Part shown: one piece after another, positions 32,925 through 41,118 of the stretch | How the letters are laid out: each line of letters starts with the position of its first letter | Position numbering within the stretch: position 1 is the first letter of the stretch | DNA from: Sphingopyxis sp. | Lineage (GTDB): Bacteria; Pseudomonadota; Alphaproteobacteria; Sphingomonadales; Sphingomonadaceae | Reading direction: 5' to 3' | Assembly: GCF_019459305.1 (NCBI RefSeq) | Contig: NZ_JAIBES010000028.1 | Coordinates: 1 to 50,655 of the forward strand | DNA length: 50,655 bases | The notes under the pieces: generated by a model | Seen by the model: only the letters and a program-made list of their open reading frames with translations | The model's database searches: none | Told to the model about the DNA's origin: nothing | Made by a program: the position numbers and the translations under genes

Positions 32925-33928
32925 TGGCGACGCAAATGACGCAAGAACTGACGCTCGACCTGCGGGTCGAGCGTTTTGCCTACCACCAGCCGTTCCGCAT
33001 TTCGGGGCATGTCTTCACCGAAACCGCGCTGCTGGTCGCCGAACTGTCCGACGGCACGCACGTCGGACGCGGCGAAGGGGCCGGGGTCTATTATCTGGGT
33101 GATGATATCGACCATATGCTGGCCGAAGCGACGCGCGTCCGCGACGCAATCGAGCGCGGCGCGGCGCGCGCGGATTTGCAGCAATTGCTGCCGCCGGGCG
33201 GCGCGCGCAATGCGCTCGACTGTGCCTATTGGGATCTGGAGGCGAAGCAGGCGGGACGGCCGGTGTGGGAGCTGGCGGGATTAAAGCCGCCGCGCGCGCT
33301 GCCTTCAACCTTGACGCTTGGCGCCGATAGTGCGGGCAATATGGCGAAGGCGGCGCTGGCGATCGATCCCGAGGCGCCGATCAAGGTCAAGCTGACCGGT
33401 GATCTGAGTGACGACATCGCCCGTGTTGTCGCGATCCGCACTGCGCGGCCGCATGCGTGGATCGGGGTCGATGCCAATCAGGGCTATGACATTGCCACGC
33501 TGGCGGAGCTGCTACCGGTGCTTGTCGATACCAGGGTTGCGCAGCTTGAACAGCCGCTGAAGCGCGGGCGCGAAGCTGATCTCGACGGACTGAAACGTCC
33601 TCTGCCCTTTGTCGCCGACGAAAGCGCGGTGACGCTCGCCGACACCGCGACGCTCGTCGGGCGCTTCGATGTGGTCAACATCAAGCTCGATAAATGCGGC
33701 GGGCTGACCGAGGGGCTGGCGATCGCGCGGCAGGCGCGGAAACTGGGGCTCGACGTGATGGTCGGCAACATGATGGGGACAAGCCTGTCGATGGCGCCGT
33801 CGTTCGTGCTGGGCCAGCTGTGCGATATCGTCGACCTCGACGGACCGACCTTCCTGGCGCGCGATCGGGTACCGTCCGTCGAATATCGGGGCGGGATGAT
33901 TCATTGCCCGGCAGGAATTTGGGGATAG
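32924..33928 (+). CDS. dgcA: Dipeptide-epimerase family enolase; N-acetyl-D-glutamate racemase DgcA-like
   Basis: The ATG overlaps the previous TGA. The 334-residue enolase-superfamily enzyme keeps the full catalytic set: KVK (Lys154, Lys156), metal ligands Asp183 (GVDANQGYD), Glu209 (QLEQPL) and Asp232 (FVADES), and NIKLDKCGG (Lys254/Lys257). This is the L-Ala-D/L-Glu epimerase subgroup. With a DUF1611 gene in the same locus, the best current reading is DgcA, which racemises N-acetyl-D-Glu in the D-glutamate pathway described from marine proteobacteria. Plain L-Ala-D-Glu epimerase for murein peptides is the alternative. Cytoplasmic. Confidence 0.82.
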   Translation: MATQMTQELTLDLRVERFAYHQPFRISGHVFTETALLVAELSDGTHVGRGEGAGVYYLGDDIDHMLAEATRVRDAIERGAARADLQQLLPPGGARNALDCAYWDLEAKQAGRPVWELAGLKPPRALPSTLTLGADSAGNMAKAALAIDPEAPIKVKLTGDLSDDIARVVAIRTARPHAWIGVDANQGYDIATLAELLPVLVDTRVAQLEQPLKRGREADLDGLKRPLPFVADESAVTLADTATLVGRFDVVNIKLDKCGGLTEGLAIARQARKLGLDVMVGNMMGTSLSMAPSFVLGQLCDIVDLDGPTFLARDRVPSVEYRGGMIHCPAGIWG

Positions 33929-33940
33929 ATGACAACTACA

Positions 33941-33981
33941 TGTCCTAAATGGGTTGACAATTTTCTGATTAGGACAATAGT
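33941..33981 (+). promoter_or_regulatory. Promoter/operator block of the dipeptidase-TonB-dgcN operon
   Basis: TTGACA (33954-33959) and AATAGT (33976-33981, 16-bp spacer) form a promoter. Perfect arms TGTCCTAA (33941-33948) and TTAGGACA (33969-33976) with a 20-base spacer embrace the -35. The core is repeated before the gene at 30945. It is a likely site for the XRE-cupin regulator. Confidence 0.7.
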
Positions 33982-34016
33982 CGTCATACTGAAACTTAGC
34001 TGAGAGGGAGGCTGGA

Positions 34017-35159
34017 ATGACCGGGTCATTCGCAGCAACGCGCCGTGCGATCATCGCGGGCGCGGTCGGCGCCGCCTTGTCTGCGCCGATGGTGAACAAG
34101 GGAAGCTATGCGATTGCCGCGGCGCCAGCGCGCGCCTATTCGCGCCGCGCGGTCGATCTGGTTGCCTCGTCGCTCGTCATCGACATGCTGGCGCCGCTCA
34201 AGATCACGCTGTCGGCCGACTATATCACCCACCGTTTGACCGATGCCGAGGCGGCCGAGTTCAAGGCTAGCGGCATCACCGGCTTTCACAACGCCTATGG
34301 TCTCGGCGGTCCCGATGCAAAAGAGCAGGCGCTGACCTTTCTCGCGGGTTGGCAGGGCTTTGCCGGGCGCAATAGCCATGTGTTCACGCTGGTCGATGGC
34401 GTTGCCGATCTCGACCGCGCCAAGGCTGATAAAAAATGCGCGGTCATCATGGGCATCCAGAATGCCGAGCATTTTGAGAAGATCGAGGATGTTGCGCTGT
34501 TCCGCCGCCTCGGCCTGCGCTGCGCGCAGCTAACGTACAACAGCCAGAATCTGATCGGATCGGGAAGCACCGAAAGGGTCGACGGCGGGATCAGCGATTA
34601 TGGCGCCGCGATCATTGCCGAAATGGAAAAGCAGCACATGCTCGTCGATGTCTCGCATTGCGGCGACCAAACGACCTTGGACGCGATCGCGATCGCCAAG
34701 GGGCCGATCGCGATCACCCACAGCAACGTGCGCGCGCTGGTCGATCATCCGCGGGTCAAGAGAGACGCAGCGATCAAGGCGCTCGCGGCCAAGGGCGGGG
34801 TGATGGGGATAACCGGCGTTCGCATGTTCGTAAGCACCACCGATCCGACCAATGTCGGGCATATGGCCGACCATATCGACTATGTCGCCAAGCTGGTCGG
34901 GATAGATCATGTCGGGATCGGATCGGACGCCGATTTGCACGGCTACGATGACATGAAGCCCGACGAATATGCGCTGCTCAAGGGCGCCTACAAGGGCAGC
35001 TACGCCTTTCGCGACAAGATCGACATCGACGGTTTCGACCATCCTTTGAAGGTCTTTGACCTGACCGAGGAACTGATCCGCCGGGGATATTCAAACGACA
35101 ACATCACCGCCGTGTTGGGGGGCAATTTCCGCCGCCTGCTGGCGCAAGTCTGGGGGTAA
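34017..35159 (+). CDS. M19 membrane-dipeptidase family protein, altered metal site, exported
   Basis: A signal with RR (MTGSFAATRRAIIAGAVGAALSAP) suggests Tat or Sec export. The 380-residue M19 (renal dipeptidase) fold keeps GIQNAEHFE (bridging Glu), DVSHCGDQT, AITHSNVRAL and GIGSDAD. At the N-terminal HxD ligand position (normally DGHND) it has DMLAP (56-60), so one metal site is apparently lost. M19 enzymes cleave dipeptides, including those with a C-terminal D-residue. GAGAGGGAGG precedes the ATG. It leads a seamless operon with TonB receptor, dgcN and transporter genes. Confidence 0.85.
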   Translation: MTGSFAATRRAIIAGAVGAALSAPMVNKGSYAIAAAPARAYSRRAVDLVASSLVIDMLAPLKITLSADYITHRLTDAEAAEFKASGITGFHNAYGLGGPDAKEQALTFLAGWQGFAGRNSHVFTLVDGVADLDRAKADKKCAVIMGIQNAEHFEKIEDVALFRRLGLRCAQLTYNSQNLIGSGSTERVDGGISDYGAAIIAEMEKQHMLVDVSHCGDQTTLDAIAIAKGPIAITHSNVRALVDHPRVKRDAAIKALAAKGGVMGITGVRMFVSTTDPTNVGHMADHIDYVAKLVGIDHVGIGSDADLHGYDDMKPDEYALLKGAYKGSYAFRDKIDIDGFDHPLKVFDLTEELIRRGYSNDNITAVLGGNFRRLLAQVWG

Positions 35160-35163
35160 GACA

Positions 35164-37350
35164 ATGAACAAGGGACTTTATTTCGCGGCAAGCATGGCCG
35201 CATTGATCGCCGCAATGCCAGCGCAGGCGCAGGAACCGGGTGCGGTTGAGGCGGCGGGCGAAATCGTCGTCACCGCGCAGAAACGCGTCCAGAATGTCCA
35301 GGACGTGCCGATCTCGATCGCCGTTGTGAATGGTGAAGAGCTGCAGCAACAGGGCTCGGCATCGCTGGTCGACTATGCGGGTTACGTCCCCGGCATGAAT
35401 GTCAGCAACAGCGGCACGCCCGGTCAGACGACGATCACCCTGCGCGGTGTCGCGCCGCTGAACTCCAGCCAGACCGTCGGCATCTATCTCGACGACGCGC
35501 CGGTAGGCTCCAGCGCGATCTACAACCGCGCCGGGGCGTTCACGATTGACCTCATGCCCTATGACCTGGAACGGATCGAAGTGCTCAAGGGGCCGCAGGG
35601 CACGCTCTATGGCGCCAGCTCGATCGGCGGGCTGGTGAAATATGTCACCGTTCAGCCGAACACCAATGCATTCAGCGTCAAGGCGGGGGTCGAAGGCTTC
35701 GCGATCAAGGGCGGCGACGGGCTCGGCTGGGGCGCGCAGGTGATGGTCAATGTGCCGATCGTGCAGGACAAGCTGGCGGTCAGCGGCAGCTTTGCCTGGC
35801 GCAGCACCCCGGGCTGGGTCGACAGCGTCAACAATGCCGCGCTGAAGGATCAGAATGATTATGAGCAGCGCGGCGGCCGTGCGGCGCTGCTGTGGACCCC
35901 GACGCCTGAATTCAGCGTGAAGCTCGCCGGGATATGGCAGTCGCTCGATTCCGCCGGCAATGGTCTTTACGCCGCCGATCTGACCGGCGCGCGCCTCGGC
36001 GACGGACGTTCGTTTAACAATTTTGTTCCTGAATCCTACGATATCGATCTCGACTATTATTCGGCGACGCTCGATTATGATTTCGGCGCGGCGACGCTGA
36101 CCTCGGCCACGACCTACAGCAAGACGCAGAGCGCGCAGCTGCAGGACGCGAGCTACGCCTTTGGCGTGCTCTTCCCGCTGCTCACCGGCGGCGCGGTGCC
36201 GCCGGGGATCACGCCCTTCTCGCTCGATCTCGGCCTGAAGAAATGGACGCAGGAAGTGCGGCTTGCTTCGCCAAGTGGCGGACGGTTCGAATGGCTGATC
36301 GGCGGCTTCTTCACCGACGAGACGACCAGCAACGCGCAGTTGGTCCGCTCGTTCGACATGGCGGGCAATCCGATCCCCGGTCTTGATCCGCTGGCGATCG
36401 TCGGCCTGCCCGCGACCTACAAGGAATATGCGATCTTCGGCAACGGCACCTTCAAGCTCAGCGAGCAGTTCGAAATCACCGGCGGCCTGCGCTGGGCGCG
36501 CAACAAGCAGACCTTCCGCCAGATCAGCTCGGGCGCGATCGTGCCGCAGGCCGACGATCCGGGCAAATCGGCCGAAAGCGTCTTCACTTACTCGATCAGC
36601 CCGCAATTCCACATCAATGATGACGCGATGCTCTATGCGCGCCTCGCAACCGGATATCGCCCGGGCGGACCGAACGTCATCGTCCCCAACGTCCCGCCGA
36701 CGGTCGATGCCGACAGGATGAAAAACTATGAAATCGGGCTGAAGGCCGACTTTGCCGATCGGTTGGTTTCGGTCGATGTCGCGCTCTTCCTGATGGACTG
36801 GACCGACATCCAGGTCGTGCGTTCGTTCGGCGGCGTATCGGGCGGGGCGAACGGCGGCAAGGCGCGGAGCAAAGGGATCGAGGGCAGCTTTGCGCTGCGT
36901 CCGACCCCCGGCCTGACGATCAGCGCCACCGGCAGCTACACCGACGCCACGCTCAGCGAGGATGTGCCCGACATCAGCGGCGCCGATGGCGACCGCCTGC
37001 CCGCCGTACCGAAGTTCAGCGGCGCGCTCCGCGCCGATTATGAATTCGAACTGGGCGGGGGCAACAAGGGCAGTTTTGGCGCCGGTGTCCGCCACGCCAG
37101 CAACCGCCTGTCGCTGGTCGAAAGCGATCCGCTAGTTGCGACGGCCAAGCCTTACACATCGGTCGATCTCAACGCTTCGATCACCTTCAACGATCATTGG
37201 ACATTGCGCGCCTATGCTCGCAACCTGCTCGACAATCAGGGTGAGATGGCGCGCTCGACCTTTGCCAACGGGCTCAATCAGCCGAGCTTCCTTGGCATTT
37301 CTCCGCTCCAGCCGCGCACGGTGGGTGTCGCACTCGACCTGGCCTTTTGA
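35164..37350 (+). CDS. TonB-dependent outer-membrane receptor (D-peptide locus)
   Basis: The start follows the dipeptidase stop by four bases. The 728-residue protein has a signal MNKGLYFAASMAALIAAMPAQAQ, the TonB box-like EIVVTAQKR, a plug (VPISIAVVNGEELQQQG, then TTITLRGVAPLN, then ERIEVLKGPQGTLYGASSIGGLVKYVT) and a barrel ending in FLGISPLQPRTVGVALDLAF with terminal Phe. It most resembles the medium-sized AQKR-type receptors of sphingomonads. Position between peptidases and cytoplasmic D-Glu genes implies uptake of oligopeptides or murein fragments, which is inference. Confidence 0.9.
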   Translation: MNKGLYFAASMAALIAAMPAQAQEPGAVEAAGEIVVTAQKRVQNVQDVPISIAVVNGEELQQQGSASLVDYAGYVPGMNVSNSGTPGQTTITLRGVAPLNSSQTVGIYLDDAPVGSSAIYNRAGAFTIDLMPYDLERIEVLKGPQGTLYGASSIGGLVKYVTVQPNTNAFSVKAGVEGFAIKGGDGLGWGAQVMVNVPIVQDKLAVSGSFAWRSTPGWVDSVNNAALKDQNDYEQRGGRAALLWTPTPEFSVKLAGIWQSLDSAGNGLYAADLTGARLGDGRSFNNFVPESYDIDLDYYSATLDYDFGAATLTSATTYSKTQSAQLQDASYAFGVLFPLLTGGAVPPGITPFSLDLGLKKWTQEVRLASPSGGRFEWLIGGFFTDETTSNAQLVRSFDMAGNPIPGLDPLAIVGLPATYKEYAIFGNGTFKLSEQFEITGGLRWARNKQTFRQISSGAIVPQADDPGKSAESVFTYSISPQFHINDDAMLYARLATGYRPGGPNVIVPNVPPTVDADRMKNYEIGLKADFADRLVSVDVALFLMDWTDIQVVRSFGGVSGGANGGKARSKGIEGSFALRPTPGLTISATGSYTDATLSEDVPDISGADGDRLPAVPKFSGALRADYEFELGGGNKGSFGAGVRHASNRLSLVESDPLVATAKPYTSVDLNASITFNDHWTLRAYARNLLDNQGEMARSTFANGLNQPSFLGISPLQPRTVGVALDLAF

Positions 37351-37370
37351 GCGGATTGGAGTTGGAAACG

Positions 37371-38411
37371 ATGAACGCGCCCACCGGCAGGCTGGAGAGC
37401 AGCCTGACCCTGCCGCAGCCCTATCTGCTGTTCCTCGGCGACACGACCGAGGCGGGTTATGCCAAGACCGCCTTCGGTCTGGCCGACTGGGCGGCGGATC
37501 GCTGCGTTGGCGAGCTGGCGATCGGCGGCTGCACCGTCACCACCGGCCTGCCACCGATGTCGCCCGCAGAGGCGCGGGCGGCTGGGGCGCGGTCGCTGGT
37601 GATCGGAGTGGCCAACCAGGGCGGGGTGATTGGCGACAGCTGGATCGCCGCGCTGGTCGAGGCGATGGAGGCGGGACTCGACATCGTCAGCGGGCTGCAC
37701 GTCCGGCTGGCGAGCCTGCCTGCGCTGGCCGAGGCGGCAAAGCGCACCGGCCAGCGGCTCATCGACGTGCGGACGCCGCCGCCGTCGATTCCGATCGGCA
37801 ACGGCCGCAAGCGCAGCGGCAAACGATTGCTGACCGTCGGCACCGACTGTGCGCTCGGCAAGAAATATACTGCGCTGGCGCTGCATCGCGCGTTCGTCGA
37901 ACGCGGCATCGATGCCGATTTTCGCGCCACTGGACAGACGGGCATCATGATTGCCGGCGGCGGGATGCCGATGGACGCGGTCGTTTCGGATTTCGAGGCA
38001 GGAGCGGCGGAAATCCTCAGCCCCGATGCGCCTGCTGACCATTGGGATTTGATCGAGGGGCAGGGGTCGATCTTCAACCCGGCTTATGCCGCGGTGTCGC
38101 TCGGTTTGCTGCACGGCAGCCAGCCCGATGTGTTTGTCGTGTGTCACGATCCGACGCGCAAGGTGATCCTGGGCATGGAGAGCTTTGCGCTGCCGTCGAT
38201 CGAGGAGGTTATCGACCTGACGATCCGCCTCGGCAGCCGGACCAATCCGGCGATCCGCTGCGGCGGGGTCAGCCTGAACACGTCGAGCTATGACGCCGAC
38301 GCCGCCGAAGCGCTGATGGCGGCGGAGCGCCAGCGGCTCAGCCTGCCGGTCACCGATCCGATCCGCGGCGGCGCATCGTTCGACGCGCTTGTCGAAAATA
38401 TTCTCGCGTGA
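37371..38411 (+). CDS. dgcN: DUF1611 family, D-glutamate N-acetyltransferase DgcN-like
   Basis: ATG 37371 (MNAPTGRLESSLTLPQPYLLFLGDTTEAGYAKTAFGL) follows GGAG. The 346-residue protein has DUF1611 features: a Rossmann-like N-terminal half (ARSLVIGVANQGGVIGDSW) and a P-loop-like GTDCALGKKYTA (157-168), then FRATGQTGIMIAGGG and LIEGQGSIFNP. DgcN acetylates D-Glu so that DgcA can racemise it. Both genes occur in this locus, separated by the dipeptidase and receptor. Coupled by GTGA to the transporter downstream. Not every DUF1611 protein need be DgcN; the neighbours support it. Confidence 0.85.
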   Translation: MNAPTGRLESSLTLPQPYLLFLGDTTEAGYAKTAFGLADWAADRCVGELAIGGCTVTTGLPPMSPAEARAAGARSLVIGVANQGGVIGDSWIAALVEAMEAGLDIVSGLHVRLASLPALAEAAKRTGQRLIDVRTPPPSIPIGNGRKRSGKRLLTVGTDCALGKKYTALALHRAFVERGIDADFRATGQTGIMIAGGGMPMDAVVSDFEAGAAEILSPDAPADHWDLIEGQGSIFNPAYAAVSLGLLHGSQPDVFVVCHDPTRKVILGMESFALPSIEEVIDLTIRLGSRTNPAIRCGGVSLNTSSYDADAAEALMAAERQRLSLPVTDPIRGGASFDALVENILA

Positions 38412-39544
38412 GCGTGGGCGAGACGGGGAGTAGGTCGAGCTGGTTCCAGCGCTTCCTGCTGCCCGGACTGGCGCTGAAAGCGGTGATCATCGGCGGCGGC
38501 TATGCCACTGGCCGCGAACTCGCCGAATATTTTGTGCCGTCGGGGCCGTGGGGCGGGCTGTCAGCGATGCTGATGGCTACCTTGATCTGGAGCGTCGTCG
38601 CGGCAATTACGTTCGCACTGGCGCGCAAGATGGGCGCCTATGACTATCGTGCGTTTTTTCAGGGGCTGCTTGGCCCGGGCTGGGTCGCGTTCGAGCTGGC
38701 CTATCTGATTTTTGTCATCCTGATCCTTGCCGTGTTCGGCGCCGCGGCCGGCGCGATCGGCGCCGCGACTTTTGGCTGGCCCGAACTCGCCGGTTCCATA
38801 GTGCTGGCGACCAGCATCGTCGCCTTCACGGCCTTCGGCACCCACACCGTCGAGACATTGTTCAAATATGCCTCGATGCTGATCTATGCGGTTTATGCGC
38901 TATTCCTGATATTCGCTCTAACCAGCTTCGGTGGCCTGATTGCCGAGGGTTTTGCCGAAGCGCCGCCGCCCTCTGGCAATTGGGTCGCGGGCGGATTGAC
39001 CTATGCGAGTTATAACATCGTCGGCGCGGTGATCATCCTGCCGGTGCTGCGCCACCTGACCAGCCAGCGCGATGCAGTGCTGGCGGGGATCATCGCTGGT
39101 CCGCTGACGATGCTGCCCGCAATCCTGTTCTTTGTCGCGATGATGGCCTTCTATCCAGCTATCGGCGCTGAAACGCTGCCGTCCGATTTCCTGCTCCGCC
39201 AAATGGCGGTGCCGGGGTTCCACATTCTGTTCCAGCTGATGATCTTTGCCGCGTTGCTCGAAAGCGGGGTCGGCGCGATCCATGCGATCAACGAACGGGT
39301 GTCGGGGGTCGTCGAGACGCGAGGGCGTCCGCCGCTCGGCACCGGCGCGCGCGCCGCGATCGGCGGGGTCATATTGGTCGGGTGCATGTTCGTTGCGGCG
39401 CGCATCGGCCTGGTCGACCTGATCGCCAGCGGGTATCGCTTCCTCGCCTGGCTGTTCCTGATCGTCTTTGTCGCGCCGTTGCTGACCATCGGCGTCTGGC
39501 GCCTGCTGCGCCCCGCTCCCGTTCCAATGGAGACCGTCCCATGA
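38408..39544 (+). CDS. YkvI-like inner-membrane transporter (COG3949)
   Basis: GTG 38408 overlaps the dgcN stop. The 378-residue protein has about ten hydrophobic helices with FLLPGLALKAVIIGGGYATGRELAEYF at the start, as in the YkvI group of APC-superfamily membrane proteins. The unwound-helix Gly cluster (IGGGYATG, about 23-30) is typical of amino-acid carriers. No substrate is established for the family that I know of. Lying between dgcN and peptidase genes, it is the natural candidate for importing D-Glu or a small D-peptide from the periplasm. Confidence 0.75.
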   Translation: MSVGETGSRSSWFQRFLLPGLALKAVIIGGGYATGRELAEYFVPSGPWGGLSAMLMATLIWSVVAAITFALARKMGAYDYRAFFQGLLGPGWVAFELAYLIFVILILAVFGAAAGAIGAATFGWPELAGSIVLATSIVAFTAFGTHTVETLFKYASMLIYAVYALFLIFALTSFGGLIAEGFAEAPPPSGNWVAGGLTYASYNIVGAVIILPVLRHLTSQRDAVLAGIIAGPLTMLPAILFFVAMMAFYPAIGAETLPSDFLLRQMAVPGFHILFQLMIFAALLESGVGAIHAINERVSGVVETRGRPPLGTGARAAIGGVILVGCMFVAARIGLVDLIASGYRFLAWLFLIVFVAPLLTIGVWRLLRPAPVPMETVP

Positions 39545-41118
39545 AAGCCGTCCGCCTGCTTGCTCTCTCATTGATGCTGTCGGTTGCCGCACCCGCCTGG
39601 GCTGACCCGCCCAAGGACATTGTCGAAACGGTCGAAACCTTGCGCCAGAAGATCGGCGCGCCCGGCGTATCGATCGCGATCGTCGAGGATGGCGAGACCA
39701 CGCTCTCGCGCGGCTGGGGCGTCCGCAAGCTCGGCGAGCGCGCGCCGGTCGATAAACAAACATTGTTCCAGACCGGATCGACCGGCAAGGCGATGACCGC
39801 GGCGGCGCTGGCGATCCTTGTCGACGAAGGCAAGATCGGGTGGGACGATCCCGTCATCAAGCATATGCCGTGGTTTCGCATGCACGACGCGTGGGTGACG
39901 CGCGAGATTACCATCCGCGACCTGCTCGTCCACCGCAGCGGTCTGGGGCTGGGGCAGGGCGATCTGATGTTCGTGCCGCGCACCAACCTCACGCGCAAGC
40001 AGACGGTCGAACGCGTCGCTTACCTCAAGCCGCAGACCAGTTTCCGCTCGGCTTATGCCTATGACAACATTCTCTACGCGGTCGCGGGCCAGTTGATCGA
40101 GGAGGTCACCGGCAAGACGTGGGAGGTGTTCATGCGCGATCGCCTCCTGCGCCCCGGCGGCATGAAAGACGGGACGACCGACAGCGAGGACCGTTTCCGC
40201 ATTCCCAACCGCTCATGGCCGCACGCGCGGCTGTCGGGGCCGCTGCGCGGTCTCGGCCCGCAGCAGGCGCTGAACGAACGCGACGAGCTGGGCCGCAACG
40301 GTGCGCCGGCGGGCGGGCTGGCGCTCAGCGCCGACGACATGGCGGCGTGGCTCAAGATCCAGCTCGCTTATGGCGCGCTGCCCAACGGCAAGCGACTGTT
40401 CAGCGAAGAGCAGGCCAGAGAAATGTGGGCGCCGGTGACCCCGATGCCGATCACCCCGCTGCCCGACAGCCTGAAACCCGCGCAGCCCAACCAGCAGGCT
40501 TATGCGCTCGGCTGGCAGGTGCAGGATTATCGCGGCCACCGCATCGTCCAGCATAGCGGCGGGGTGTTCGGATCGATCACCCGCGTCGTGATGATCCCCG
40601 ACAAAAATGTCGGTTTTGCGATCATGATGAACAGCGAGGACAGCGGGATGCTCCTCGGCCTCTACTACGACCTGCTCGACCATTATCTTGATCAACCCGA
40701 TTATGGCTGGATCGACAAATGGGAAGATTGGTATCAATCGCGGCTCGCGGGCGGAGTGGAGTATCTGAAACAGACGCAGGCTGCTCCCGCAAAATCGGGA
40801 CCGTCGCTGGCGCTTGTTGGCTATGCCGGGCGCTATCGAGATCCTTGGTACGGCGATGTCGTGATCGGGTCGGCAGCGACCGACCTGACGATCGACTTTA
40901 CCTCGACCCCGCGCATGGCGGGACGGCTCAAACATTGGCAATATGACAGCTTCGTCACCGATTTCGATGACCCGGCGATCGAACCTGCTTATGTGACGTT
41001 CGCGCTCGATGCGGAGGGCAAGATCACCGGCGTGACGATGAAGGCGGTGAGCAAGATTGCCGATTTCAGCTGGGACTATCACGATCTCGACCTGAAACCG
41101 GTGGAGGACAAGAAGTGA
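39541..41118 (+). CDS. Second SxxK serine hydrolase (beta-lactamase/D-aminopeptidase type), exported
   Basis: ATGA-coupled to the transporter. Signal MKAVRLLALSLMLSVAAPAWA. Catalytic motifs are STGK (Ser80-Lys83), YDN in SAYAYDNILYAVAGQL and HSGG in IVQHSGGVFGS. A C-terminal beta domain of DUF3471 type (GYAGRYRDPWYGDVVIG, then FALDAEGKITGVTMKAVS) follows. It is a soluble periplasmic enzyme, unlike the membrane-bound hydrolase at 30945. Likely substrates are D-amino-acid peptides or amides, by family (DmpB/DAP-type D-aminopeptidases) and context; esterase or lactamase activity is possible. Confidence 0.82.
   Translation: MKAVRLLALSLMLSVAAPAWADPPKDIVETVETLRQKIGAPGVSIAIVEDGETTLSRGWGVRKLGERAPVDKQTLFQTGSTGKAMTAAALAILVDEGKIGWDDPVIKHMPWFRMHDAWVTREITIRDLLVHRSGLGLGQGDLMFVPRTNLTRKQTVERVAYLKPQTSFRSAYAYDNILYAVAGQLIEEVTGKTWEVFMRDRLLRPGGMKDGTTDSEDRFRIPNRSWPHARLSGPLRGLGPQQALNERDELGRNGAPAGGLALSADDMAAWLKIQLAYGALPNGKRLFSEEQAREMWAPVTPMPITPLPDSLKPAQPNQQAYALGWQVQDYRGHRIVQHSGGVFGSITRVVMIPDKNVGFAIMMNSEDSGMLLGLYYDLLDHYLDQPDYGWIDKWEDWYQSRLAGGVEYLKQTQAAPAKSGPSLALVGYAGRYRDPWYGDVVIGSAATDLTIDFTSTPRMAGRLKHWQYDSFVTDFDDPAIEPAYVTFALDAEGKITGVTMKAVSKIADFSWDYHDLDLKPVEDKK

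Noticed and set aside
35104-37095. 663-codon leftward frame opposite the TonB receptor
   Set aside because: It is antisense to a receptor with clear plug and barrel motifs; the high GC leaves long antisense frames open. Its amino-acid sequence shows no domain.
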